Assembly: GCF_003026105.1 (NCBI RefSeq) | Contig: NZ_PYNW01000027.1 | Coordinates: 1 to 32,096, forward strand | From: Photobacterium sp. GB-56 | GTDB lineage: Bacteria > Pseudomonadota > Gammaproteobacteria > Enterobacterales > Vibrionaceae | Length of the DNA: 32,096 nucleotides | Direction of reading: 5' to 3' | In this document: positions 15,358 through 23,736 of the stretch, piece by piece | Layout: every line of letters begins with the position of its first letter | Position numbering within the stretch: the first letter of the stretch is position 1 | Translations under genes and position numbers: made by a program | Notes under the pieces: generated by a model | The model's database searches: none | Told to the model about the DNA's origin: nothing | Seen by the model: only the letters and a program-made list of their open reading frames with translations

Positions 15358-16821
15358 TTATCTATATATGCTGATTAACGTTTTATCATCTATGGCTGAG
15401 CGTTGCGGATTTTGCCAAATTTTCATATGCCTTTCTTTCGCTTGATAATGTGTTAATCGATTGATTTGGTTAATAGTTATAGGGTGGTTAGCAAGTCCAT
15501 CGCTGTAACAATGAAGGCTGACATCTTTGGTTAGTGTAATGCGTTTTGGTTCTATGGTTAATTGGGTATTGATCCCTAATAAGCCCATATTTTCTTCTAG
15601 ATGTATGCTCTTATCATGACTTAGTTGAAGTGCTGCAGGCATGCCTGCATTGTAGATGTGCACAGTATTATTATTATCTATGATCATTATCATTAAACAA
15701 ATCAAATGACGATTATTGGGTGCAGCAATAAGTTGTTGGTTGAGTATCTCGCATATTTCTTTTGGACTTTCTATACCTGCATCAAGCAAGCCAGCAATAT
15801 AGCCAAACCAGCCAATACCGTTAGCTTTAGCCAATGGACCATGTCCCATATTATCTCCGAGGATGAGCATAGCAGGCTTGTCTTTTTTGGGTTCTCGATA
15901 TAATAAAAAATCACCTTGGTTTATCGGGTATTGATCAATATCTATTGTGATATCTCGAAGCGTAATTTTGGATGGAAATTCTGATTGGTAAGGTGTCATC
16001 TGTGCCAATAGCTGTTTTTCAAAAACAGACGCTAGCGTGCTATGGCGCTTTAACACTCGTTTCAGTATTGTGAGTAATTTTTCTTTATTGAGTGGTTTTG
16101 TTAAATAGTCATCAATACCTGCTCTTGCTGCTTCTAAAAGTGTTGCGTCTTTGTTGTCTGCTGAGATGAAGATAAAGGGTAATGACTGGCAGTGCTTGAA
16201 CTCTGTCACTTTATCTCTAAAACTGAAACCATTTATATTGGGCATGTGTAAATCGGTTATCACCATATTGCATTGGCTATGAGCTAGCCAATCGAGTGCT
16301 TCAATGGGCTTACTGAAGAGAATGAGTTGATAGTGATCGCGGAGAAAGGTCGCAAAGAGTGCGAGTTGGCTTGGGCTATCATCAACGATCAGAAGTTGCG
16401 GTTTTGACTTTTTTTGTGGAAGGTTAAATTGAATAATATTTTGGTGATTGGTGAGAAAATATTTAAAGTCAGGGAAGTAGGTATTGATCAGAGCGAGCCC
16501 TAATTTATTGCAAGCGGGCTCTTCAGGTAATATTGCGGAGCTGATTTTTTCTTTCATTGCTTGCCAATGAGAGCCGTTATCAATGATTTCAAATCGAGCT
16601 TGATTATTACGTAAGCCATATTTTAATTCAACGTGACTTGCGGTTAAGCGTTGATGTGCAAGTAAATTAACACAGTATTCATTACAAACTAGAATCATAT
16701 GTTGACTCAGCTCATAACTTAAATTGAGCTTATTGCTTTGTGATTTTAGCCAGTGCCTAATGGTTTTTAAGTTCTCGTAATTTAAGCAAAAAGTCTGTTT
16801 GAATAATACCTGATTGATCAT
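15358..16821 (-). CDS. SypE-like regulator: RsbW-type kinase, receiver, PP2C phosphatase
   Basis: 487 residues in three domains. Residues 10-135 form a HATPase like the anti-sigma kinases RsbW/SpoIIAB, with N-box E48-N52-H56 and IIDNGS (79-84). Residues 142-260 form a receiver with acid pair D147/D148, phospho-acceptor D190, S220 and K242. Residues 285-487 form a SpoIIE-type PP2C phosphatase with GDNMGHG (322-328), YSDGL (439-443) and DDKTL (478-482). The order matches V. fischeri SypE, which both phosphorylates and dephosphorylates the STAS protein SypA, with the receiver deciding the balance. All catalytic residues are present, so both activities are predicted. The likely substrate is the STAS protein encoded at 21576-21887. 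The ATG overlaps the stop of the upstream ATPase gene (ATGA). Last gene of its unit; no terminator is seen after it. Confidence 0.92.
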   Translation of the reverse strand: MINQVLFKQTFCLNYENLKTIRHWLKSQSNKLNLSYELSQHMILVCNEYCVNLLAHQRLTASHVELKYGLRNNQARFEIIDNGSHWQAMKEKISSAILPEEPACNKLGLALINTYFPDFKYFLTNHQNIIQFNLPQKKSKPQLLIVDDSPSQLALFATFLRDHYQLILFSKPIEALDWLAHSQCNMVITDLHMPNINGFSFRDKVTEFKHCQSLPFIFISADNKDATLLEAARAGIDDYLTKPLNKEKLLTILKRVLKRHSTLASVFEKQLLAQMTPYQSEFPSKITLRDITIDIDQYPINQGDFLLYREPKKDKPAMLILGDNMGHGPLAKANGIGWFGYIAGLLDAGIESPKEICEILNQQLIAAPNNRHLICLMIMIIDNNNTVHIYNAGMPAALQLSHDKSIHLEENMGLLGINTQLTIEPKRITLTKDVSLHCYSDGLANHPITINQINRLTHYQAKERHMKIWQNPQRSAIDDKTLISIYR

Positions 16822-17507
16822 TGATATTTTCCTTGTAGAAGTTGGCTGTTATTTAGCATTGCGGTAATTTTTGCTTTGATCCTTTCGGGGAGCCACCATG
16901 CTTTGGTATTGAGACTTTTTAGCATTCGTTGTGCGAGTGTTGGATTAAATTGATCATTAATAATAAGGCCAATGATATTACAGTTACTTTTTTCTAGTTT
17001 GGTAATACTTGTTAGCAGTTTACTTTCTGTCGTCTTGGCTGCGGAAAGGCATAAAAGGATGCCATCGCTGGCATTAGCGATATTAACGGCTGGTAAATTT
17101 CGCCAGTTAGCGGTGTTGATATTGCCTGTATCACAAATAATATAGTGATAATGTTGTTGCCAATACTGGAGAAGATAACGAAGTTTATGGGGCTGTCGCA
17201 ATGTGAGCACTGTGGATTGATCTTTGGGTTGGGGCAAAATATCTAGAAAGGGATGCTTATTAATAAGGTTTTGCTCTTTATTTTCGGTTTCCCACTGTGT
17301 TGGCTCGAATCCTTGCCCTGATCCAGAAAGATCAAGATCGATCAATAGCACTTTTGTTTGGTTTACAGAGCAACGTTCAGCTAGCCAATAGCTCATTGTT
17401 GAACTTCCGCATTTTTGATTGCAGCTTGCAACGCAGATTATGCGAAGTTGTTGCTGGTGCAATTGTTGGAATAGGTGTTCCATTTCTTCGCTCAACCAAG
17501 GTTTCAT
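16818..17507 (-). CDS. MinD/BY-kinase-like ATPase with degenerate P-loop (SypD-like)
   Basis: 229 residues, cytoplasmic. The fold is that of the Wzc/CpsD-type P-loop ATPases: a P-loop-like SCNQKCGSST (28-37), Walker A' VLLIDLDLSG (53-62) and Walker B-like YIICDTG (122-128). The usual KGGxGKST/GEGKS lysine is Ser35 here, so the P-loop is altered and ATP use is doubtful. The C-terminus has no tyrosine cluster, only one Tyr in the last residues (GKYQ). Position between the SLBB protein and the SypE-like gene corresponds to sypD of V. fischeri, a tyrosine-kinase-like protein. It may act with the separate Wzz-like protein (24797-26245), as the cytoplasmic half of a split Wzc. Start ATGA overlaps the preceding stop; its own stop overlaps the next start. 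Confidence 0.8.
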   Translation of the reverse strand: MKPWLSEEMEHLFQQLHQQQLRIICVASCNQKCGSSTMSYWLAERCSVNQTKVLLIDLDLSGSGQGFEPTQWETENKEQNLINKHPFLDILPQPKDQSTVLTLRQPHKLRYLLQYWQQHYHYIICDTGNINTANWRNLPAVNIANASDGILLCLSAAKTTESKLLTSITKLEKSNCNIIGLIINDQFNPTLAQRMLKSLNTKAWWLPERIKAKITAMLNNSQLLQGKYQ

Positions 17508-20500
17508 AATGCGGCTCCTATTACAAGCAAGGTTGTTACAAAACTAAATGCGTCTTGAAGGCCTTGTCTTAACAGTGTGCTTGTTGAATCATCTTCATTG
17601 GGGACATACACCGTATCTCCTGGACGAAGCATGGGGATCGGTGTTTCTGCTGGATATTTTATGTAGTTCCGTAAGCTGAATGTTTGGCTTTTATCTCCGC
17701 AACATGAACTATTGACGATCATTATTTTATCTATATAGGCTTTATCCGTGGGGCCGCCTGCTTCTGCTAGTAAATCGAGTAAAGACATCTGGCTATTGAA
17801 TGAGTAACGCCCTGGTTTTTTTACTTCTCCCATCAGTCTTACAACGCGATTTGCAGGTTTATCTAACCAATTTCCATCTTGATGCGGAATGTAGATAACA
17901 TCGCCAGGGACTACTTTGGGTAATAAACTTTCATCGCCAGTTTCAAAATACAGAGTAAGGTTTAGTGTTGTGACATTGGCATGGGTCCCGTTACGATGGC
18001 TGATTTTTATTTGCTGTAAGTTAGCATCTTTATTTGGGCCATCTGCTGCTGAAATAATATCTAAAAACCCTAAGTCACTATTAAAGGCATATCGCCCAGG
18101 TGAGTTTACTGCCCCAAAGACATAAATAGATTCCTCTGCGTTTTGTCGAATCCATGTGGATTTATTATCACTGGGATCACGTGGGAGTTCATCGACCATT
18201 ATCGTATCTCCCGCCCTTATGGTTGGGAGTGTTGCAAAGTTACCGCCGCGATCGATAAATTTCTCTAAATCAAAATAAATAATACTATTTGGATCGTTTT
18301 TGTTTTTCTTGATAATGCGAATACTGCTTAAGTTCGCGCTTTCTAATGGGCCGCCAGCAAGAGCAAAAATCTCTAAAAAAGTCAGTTTTCTATTCCATTT
18401 AAATCGCCCCGGACCTTTTACTGAGCCAATAACCATGACAGTTTTATCATCTTTCGCTTGAGTTGTTTGTGGTACATAAATGACATCGCCGGGGAGTACG
18501 GTAGGAAGAAGTTTTTCATTACCAGTCTCAAAGTACCTCGCAAGATCGAGACGAGAAACGGTTGTTTTTTTACCATTGCGATGTGTGATGAGTAACTCTT
18601 GAATATCTGCATCACCAATTGGTCCGTCTGCGGCAGAGAGAATGTCGAGAAACCCTTGTTCTTTATTAAAACCATACCGACCAGGAGATCCTACGGCCCC
18701 AAAAATATAGATCGAATCGCTTGCTGCTTGACGGAGCCAGCTGGATTTACTGTCGCTAGGGTTGTGCGGGAGTTCATCAACGATAATGGTATCGCCGTAT
18801 GTGAGCTTGGGGAGTTTACTTTCAGGGCTTCCTTGCTTAATAAAATTCTCAAGATCAAAAAAGAGTACTTGATGCCCTTGAGCCGAGGGTTGATCTTTTT
18901 TCGGAAGTCTTACAATACGAATACTGGATAAGTTAGCTTTATTTTTTGGTCCTCCAGCCATGGAAAGTAGATCTAAAAATGTTAGCTTTTCGTTGAAATT
19001 AAAACGTCCGGGGGTATAAACCGCACCGATAATCTTAATTGCATGATGATCTGAAGCTTTTGATATTTTTGGTATATAAATAACGTCCCCAGGAACGACT
19101 TTGGGTAAGACTGATTCATCCCCAGTTCGAAAGTATTCGGAAAGATCTAACTGAGTAACATGGCTTTGAGTACCATTGCGATGCGTAATAAGCACTTCTT
19201 GTAAGTCAGCTTCATTACTTGGCCCATCAGCGGCTGAGAGGATATCAAGAAACCCTTGGTCATTATTAAACGCATAGCGACCAGGCGCGCCAATTGAGCC
19301 AAAGATATAAATAGAATCTTTTGGTGCTTGGCGTAACCAACTGGCTTTATTATCACTGGGGTCATCGGGTAATTCATCAATAATAATGGTCATTCCTGCA
19401 GAAAGCTCAGGAAGTAATCTTTTAGGATGGCCTTTTTTGATAAAGTTTTGGAAATTAAAGAAAGAGACGTCATGGCCTTTATTAAGATCTTTGTCTTCGG
19501 TGATGAGTCGAATATTCGTTAAATTTGCACGTTTAGTCGGGCCTTCTGCGTGAGCGAGTAGATCCATGAAATCCATCGCTGGGCTCCACTCATAGCGCCC
19601 TGGAATATTAATTGCCCCTATAATTTTAATAGAGCGATCATCCGTAATTTTAAGCCATGACTTTACATTTACGGTGGTTTTTTCTGGAATAAAAATGACA
19701 TCACCTGTTTTCATCAGCGGGATATCATAATCTTGTGGTGATTTAGTAAACTCAACGAGATTGATCGTTATTGGCGGTTCTGTTTCACTGAGTATTTTGA
19801 TCTGAGTTGTATCTGCGAAACGTGTTGGGCCACCGGCATTGGCTAGCACATCAATAAATTTTGTATTTTTTCCTATTTCGTAAGCGCCAGCGGCTTTCAC
19901 TTCCCCCATGACAAAGGCGGTTCTTACCGTTGTACTGATGTCATCAATTTCAATCGGAGCATAAATTGTGGTTCCCTCTTTTATAGGAGGAAGATGCTGG
20001 GTATCACCTGTATCTAAGAAGGTTTTTAGATCAAATATATAAGGTTTATTATCGGTAACCACTCGAATTTTAGTTACGTCGGCATAGCGTGTTACACCAT
20101 CTGCACGCATGATGGCATCAACCACATTCATTTCTGGCTTATAACTAAATGTTCCTGGGTTTCGGACTTCACCAAATAATGTTAAGCCATTTTTTTTGTT
20201 TGAATCACCTGTGTTTTGAATAGCTGCAGCATCAAAATCAACTTCAATGTTGCCGAGCAGTGGAGATACAGGGACGAAGAGGGTATCGCCATTGGTTAAG
20301 GTAGGTAGATTGGAGGTATCACCCGTATCTAAATATTTTTTATAATTAAAACGTTGAGATATGCCATTACGTATGATGGAGAACTTGTTTAACTGCGCGC
20401 CTGATCTTGCACCGCCAACAGCAGCAAGTGCTAATTGAATATTGCTGTTAGGTTTGAGTGAAACAGTTCCTGGAGTTTCAACATAGCCAAGTACATGAAT

Positions 20501-20794
20501 ACGGATGAGTTGTTCTTTTAAGGTAAGCTTAAAGTCATCAAGGTTAAGATAGATAGATGATAGTTTGTGTTTTATTTTTTGTTCAGCATCTTTGATGGTG
20601 AGCTCTGCGATCGATATTGTACCGACTTCTGGGAGTTGAATTTTTCCGTTATCATCAATCGTGAAATCGTCACTGAATGCTTTTTCGCCTGGTACAAACA
20701 GGAAAATACGATCGCCTGCCGTTAGCGTGATTGTATTGTCTGCCCGTAAAGGGAAGCAGATAAAGAGAATGAGTAGGCAGAAGATACGGATCAT
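17504..20794 (-). CDS. Polysaccharide export protein with ten SLBB domains (SypC-like)
   Basis: 1096 residues. A type I signal peptide (MIRIFCLLILFICFPLRA) leads into a poly-export domain (about 22-95) and then ten SLBB beta-grasp domains starting near residues 98, 205, 294, 390, 496, 587, 696, 787, 891 and 986. Each has the G-x-V-x-x-PGRY...F.D.L..AGGP...L...GD.IYVP pattern. Domains 4-9 form three copies of a two-domain unit of about 200 residues, joined by a DELPxDPSDxKSxWLRQ linker. No lipobox cysteine is present, unlike classical Wza. The C-terminus is hydrophobic (FSFVTTLLVIGAAL) and might insert in a membrane. The family exports capsule or exopolysaccharide across the periplasm and outer membrane. 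Most Wza-type proteins have far fewer SLBB domains. The start overlaps the OmpA-like gene stop (ATGA). Confidence 0.92.
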   Translation of the reverse strand: MIRIFCLLILFICFPLRADNTITLTAGDRIFLFVPGEKAFSDDFTIDDNGKIQLPEVGTISIAELTIKDAEQKIKHKLSSIYLNLDDFKLTLKEQLIRIHVLGYVETPGTVSLKPNSNIQLALAAVGGARSGAQLNKFSIIRNGISQRFNYKKYLDTGDTSNLPTLTNGDTLFVPVSPLLGNIEVDFDAAAIQNTGDSNKKNGLTLFGEVRNPGTFSYKPEMNVVDAIMRADGVTRYADVTKIRVVTDNKPYIFDLKTFLDTGDTQHLPPIKEGTTIYAPIEIDDISTTVRTAFVMGEVKAAGAYEIGKNTKFIDVLANAGGPTRFADTTQIKILSETEPPITINLVEFTKSPQDYDIPLMKTGDVIFIPEKTTVNVKSWLKITDDRSIKIIGAINIPGRYEWSPAMDFMDLLAHAEGPTKRANLTNIRLITEDKDLNKGHDVSFFNFQNFIKKGHPKRLLPELSAGMTIIIDELPDDPSDNKASWLRQAPKDSIYIFGSIGAPGRYAFNNDQGFLDILSAADGPSNEADLQEVLITHRNGTQSHVTQLDLSEYFRTGDESVLPKVVPGDVIYIPKISKASDHHAIKIIGAVYTPGRFNFNEKLTFLDLLSMAGGPKNKANLSSIRIVRLPKKDQPSAQGHQVLFFDLENFIKQGSPESKLPKLTYGDTIIVDELPHNPSDSKSSWLRQAASDSIYIFGAVGSPGRYGFNKEQGFLDILSAADGPIGDADIQELLITHRNGKKTTVSRLDLARYFETGNEKLLPTVLPGDVIYVPQTTQAKDDKTVMVIGSVKGPGRFKWNRKLTFLEIFALAGGPLESANLSSIRIIKKNKNDPNSIIYFDLEKFIDRGGNFATLPTIRAGDTIMVDELPRDPSDNKSTWIRQNAEESIYVFGAVNSPGRYAFNSDLGFLDIISAADGPNKDANLQQIKISHRNGTHANVTTLNLTLYFETGDESLLPKVVPGDVIYIPHQDGNWLDKPANRVVRLMGEVKKPGRYSFNSQMSLLDLLAEAGGPTDKAYIDKIMIVNSSCCGDKSQTFSLRNYIKYPAETPIPMLRPGDTVYVPNEDDSTSTLLRQGLQDAFSFVTTLLVIGAAL
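17840..19627 (-). repeat. Three in-frame ~600-bp tandem units encoding SLBB pairs
   Basis: Units at 19037-19627, 18437-19036 and 17840-18436 encode residues 390-586, 587-786 and 787-985 of the SLBB protein. Each has an A-type domain (I/VIGA...PGRF...VDELP) and a B-type domain (FGAVxSPGRYxFN, SAADGP, THRNG, VPGDVIYIP). The DNA copies have diverged by many substitutions, so these are old duplications kept in frame rather than a recent expansion. Confidence 0.85.
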
Positions 20795-21576
20795 AAGCCA
20801 TCTCGAATTGTATGCCAGTCCTTTATATCAAATACGCGATGAATAGACTGAGCGTGGTGTTCAACCAATACTCTTGCTTCTACTTTTCTATTATTGAGCT
20901 GCTTTGTGAGAGTGTTATCGTCAATGGCCTGTGTTTCTCCAACACTAAGCACCGTTATTTGGTTAGGATCAACGCCATTTTCAACAAAGAAGTCTTTAAC
21001 TGTATTCGCTCTTTCTAAGCCAAGAGCATAGTTATTCAGTTCATTACCTTGGCTATCGGTATAGCCAATAAGTTGTAAGTGCCAATGCTCTTGACGTTTA
21101 ATTATTCCAGCGGCATAGCGGAGTGATTCTTGGTAATCAGGCAACAAGGTTGTTTTATTTAACGCAAACTGGTTATCGACGGACATATATAATAAGAAAC
21201 GCTCTTTGAGTTCTACTTCAGAATAATTGGGGTCAAGGCATAGGGTGTGATATTCCAACCAATCCATTTGCTTTTGGATCACGGCATTCTGGGTTTGGTA
21301 TTTTAAAAGAGTAATTTCAGCATCACGATCAAAACCGTTAAGGGCTTCTTCTCTTGCTTTTAAATAAAGGTTTTGTAATCGGATATATTGACCAGGAAGA
21401 CAATGTTTGGCGCCTCGTGTTGCGAGTAATTGGAGCTCAAACTGATGGTGTTCGAGTTGATGGAGTTGGGTTTGTTTTGGCGGTGAAAGTGGAATTTCTC
21501 CTTGCGCAGGCCAAAAAGTACTACAACCTGTCAGTAGTAATAATAAGGCTATAAGCAGCAATAGAGGCGATTTCAT
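20791..21576 (-). CDS. OmpA-like lipoprotein (SypB-like)
   Basis: 261 residues. A lipoprotein signal with lipobox LLTGC (Cys18) is followed by a mostly helical region and an OmpA C-terminal domain at about 128-238. The peptidoglycan-binding signature GYTDSQGNELNNYALGLERA holds Asp174 and Arg189. It should sit in the outer membrane facing the periplasm and hold peptidoglycan near the export machinery. Position between the STAS and SLBB genes equals sypB. Start overlaps the STAS stop by one base (TAATG), and its own TGA overlaps the SLBB gene start. Confidence 0.9.
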   Translation of the reverse strand: MKSPLLLLIALLLLLTGCSTFWPAQGEIPLSPPKQTQLHQLEHHQFELQLLATRGAKHCLPGQYIRLQNLYLKAREEALNGFDRDAEITLLKYQTQNAVIQKQMDWLEYHTLCLDPNYSEVELKERFLLYMSVDNQFALNKTTLLPDYQESLRYAAGIIKRQEHWHLQLIGYTDSQGNELNNYALGLERANTVKDFFVENGVDPNQITVLSVGETQAIDDNTLTKQLNNRKVEARVLVEHHAQSIHRVFDIKDWHTIRDGL

Positions 21577-21887
21577 TAAGTTAACTCTGCTGATGTGATG
21601 AGTGGGATCACTTTATCAATCCTGAGCATTTGCATTAACTCTCTAGGTTGACCGTTAACATTAAGTAGACGTAAACGACGTCCTCGGCTTTTTAAGCGTT
21701 TATAAAGAAAAACAATGGCACCAATACCACATGAGTCGATAAATTGGACTTGCGTCATATCAATGACGAGTTCCATTCGCTCGGTTTGACTGAGAACATC
21801 AAATTCACTTTCAAGCTCCCTTGCTCTTTGCGCATCAAATTCATCTTGTAGAGCAAGTGCGATAACTGAGCTGGACGATGCGAACAT
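21576..21887 (-). CDS. STAS-domain protein, anti-sigma antagonist type (SypA-like)
   Basis: 103 residues, a single STAS domain of the SpoIIAA/RsbV type. The phospho-loop reads FIDSCGIGAIVFLYKRL (49-65), where many relatives have DSSG or DSTG. Ser52 is the only hydroxyl residue in the loop, the neighbour being Cys53. In V. fischeri, unphosphorylated SypA promotes biofilm formation and SypE controls its state; the same pairing is expected with the regulator at 15358-16821. First gene of its unit, with AAGGAAT upstream of ATG and a sigma-54-like element at 21922-21937. Confidence 0.92.
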   Translation of the reverse strand: MFASSSSVIALALQDEFDAQRARELESEFDVLSQTERMELVIDMTQVQFIDSCGIGAIVFLYKRLKSRGRRLRLLNVNGQPRELMQMLRIDKVIPLITSAELT

Positions 21888-21921
21888 AGGTATTCCTTAT
21901 TCTCTATTTTAACTAATATGA

Positions 21922-21937
21922 TTCAAAGGTTGTGCCA
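21922..21937 (-). promoter_or_regulatory. Sigma-54-like promoter before the STAS-to-regulator unit
   Basis: Reading on the - strand, TGGCAC-AACCT-TTGAA has the -24 element intact, the right spacing, and one mismatch at the -12 (GA in place of GC). Transcription would start near 21911, giving a 24-nt leader before the STAS ATG at 21887. It sits directly after the stop codon of the previous gene, in a 51-base gap that is one of only two such gaps in the cluster. Confidence 0.65.
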
Positions 21938-21938
21938 A

Positions 21939-23726
21939 CTATTGTCCACGTCTCGTTACCATAATGTATGCTGTTTTGAGCAATATCCAGCAGTCCATTC
22001 TAAGCCATTGTAATGGTGATGCTAATGCGATAGCGTAAGCATGATCCCATGCGATCTTCGCTTTAACGTCTTCTATACAGCTGTCGTAGCCTTGATTTAC
22101 TTGTGCTAAGCCTGTTATACCTGGGCGTAAGCCTCGAGTTCGTTCTAAGTAGAAAGGCAATGCATTTTGCAAATTTCCACATAGTTCAGGGCGTTCAGGG
22201 CGAGGGCCAATTAATGACATGTCTCCCTTTATCACATTAATAAATTGAGGCAGTTCATCTAATCGCGTATCTCTTAAGAACCCTCCTATTCGAGTGATAC
22301 GAGGATCATTTTTTTGAGACCATACCGCGCCACTTTTTGCTTCAGCGTTAGATTGCATGGTGCGAAATTTCAACATGGAGAACAACATGATATGTTCATC
22401 ATTAATTTGTCCTACACGCACTTGTCGATAAAAAATATCACCTTTGGAATCTAACCGTATAAGCAAGGCAATCAGGGGCCATAATGGAAGTGTGAGTAAT
22501 AATCCTATAAAACTGAGAAGAATATCGAAGAAGCGTTTGAGGATAATCGTAAAAGAATGTTGGTAGGTATTGAGAGGCGGCTTTTTTTTCCAGCCATCTC
22601 TAAATTGCCCAAAGAGATAGCGTAGCATTCCAATTAAAGAAGATAGGTAACCACCTATTAAATAATGTAATTTATCTAACAGTTTATTTTTTACACCTAA
22701 TAGAGGTAGTGCCGCAAGACCATATCCAACGACTTGCAATCCCGTTAACCATATGGCGAGAAGTGAGCCATGGACGGCAAGGTAACAGGTTATGCTTAGG
22801 TACATGATGAAAAGAAAAGGCATTAAGGTTCTTAAACCTTTACCAGATGCGAATAACCATTTTACCCCTGGCTGGTGGAGATTAAATACAAAACGACAGC
22901 GGATCAGTTGCTGTAAGTTACCGGCGCCAATACGCTGTCTTCGTTGATGGGTTTGTTCATTACTACTAATATCGAGCTCAATACTATTTATGCATTCATT
23001 ATAAATCACATTATAACCTTGCTTAAGCACTTGCATCGGCAACATGAAATCGTCGTTGATGGTGTCGTAAGGCAATGGCTGAAATAAGCGTGATCGCATA
23101 ATATAAAAAGCGCCATTGCCACCAATAACACTACCTAAATGTGATTCCGCAAAGCGCATATTATTTTGCCAAGACCAGTATTGTTTCTCACCTGTATTGC
23201 CATCATAAATAAGGTAATTACCTGTGATTGCACCAACTTTAGGATCGTTAAAACTATGGGTTGCTTGTTTAAGGGCATCGATCGAGATAAGCGCTGATAC
23301 ATCACTTAATGCAACCAGTTCTGCATAAGGTTGTGCCATCGTGATAAGTTGATTTAGGCGCGCTAACTTTCCTTTGTTGCTGGTGCTTATTTGCAACTGA
23401 AAATGAATATTAGCCCGTTGAAATTGCCTCTCCCATTGGCGACAAAGTTTTGCGGTTGCATCATTGCAACCATCGCAACAAATGAAGATAAACAGTTTTT
23501 CTGCGGGATAATCAAGCATCAATAAATTAGCCAATTTATCGTTAATATGTGCTTCCTCATTATAAGCCGGAATAAGGATCGCAATGGCTGGAAAACTATC
23601 TGGTTCTACTGTAATGGTTTTTCGTTTTAGATGTTGTCCATACCACACCATAACAGCACTATAGATAACATGATGATAAATAATAATTAGCGTTAGAATT
23701 AAAAGAATAAACCAACTTACCATCAT
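21939..23726 (-). CDS. Fused GT2 glycosyltransferase and undecaprenyl-P sugar-1-P transferase
   Basis: 595 residues. A first membrane helix precedes a processive-type GT2 domain (about 35-280) with ILIPAYNEEAH, CCDGCNDAT, NDDFMLP and HQRRQRIGAG. Two or more membrane helices (about 295-375) follow. A WcaJ/WbaP-type sugar-phosphate transferase occupies about 390-590 (KFRTM, DELPQFINVIKGDMSLIGPRPE, RPGITGLAQVNQGY). The second part should load the first sugar onto undecaprenyl phosphate; the first may add a later sugar. In V. fischeri, the GT2 and the transferase are separate genes (sypQ, sypR). The frame opens at 23756, but AAGGAG at 23733-23738 is six bases before the ATG at 23726, so that start was chosen and the overlap with the upstream gene disappears. 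Last gene of its unit; stop TAG at 21939-21941. Confidence 0.9.
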   Translation of the reverse strand: MMVSWFILLILTLIIIYHHVIYSAVMVWYGQHLKRKTITVEPDSFPAIAILIPAYNEEAHINDKLANLLMLDYPAEKLFIFICCDGCNDATAKLCRQWERQFQRANIHFQLQISTSNKGKLARLNQLITMAQPYAELVALSDVSALISIDALKQATHSFNDPKVGAITGNYLIYDGNTGEKQYWSWQNNMRFAESHLGSVIGGNGAFYIMRSRLFQPLPYDTINDDFMLPMQVLKQGYNVIYNECINSIELDISSNEQTHQRRQRIGAGNLQQLIRCRFVFNLHQPGVKWLFASGKGLRTLMPFLFIMYLSITCYLAVHGSLLAIWLTGLQVVGYGLAALPLLGVKNKLLDKLHYLIGGYLSSLIGMLRYLFGQFRDGWKKKPPLNTYQHSFTIILKRFFDILLSFIGLLLTLPLWPLIALLIRLDSKGDIFYRQVRVGQINDEHIMLFSMLKFRTMQSNAEAKSGAVWSQKNDPRITRIGGFLRDTRLDELPQFINVIKGDMSLIGPRPERPELCGNLQNALPFYLERTRGLRPGITGLAQVNQGYDSCIEDVKAKIAWDHAYAIALASPLQWLRMDCWILLKTAYIMVTRRGQ

Positions 23727-23736
23727 GGTTAGCTCC

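Noticed and set aside
17840..19627. Regular repeats at about 300 and 600 bases that might suggest a CRISPR-like or mobile repeat array
   Set aside because: The repeats are in frame, diverged, and encode SLBB domains; there are no short identical repeats with unique spacers and no cas genes.
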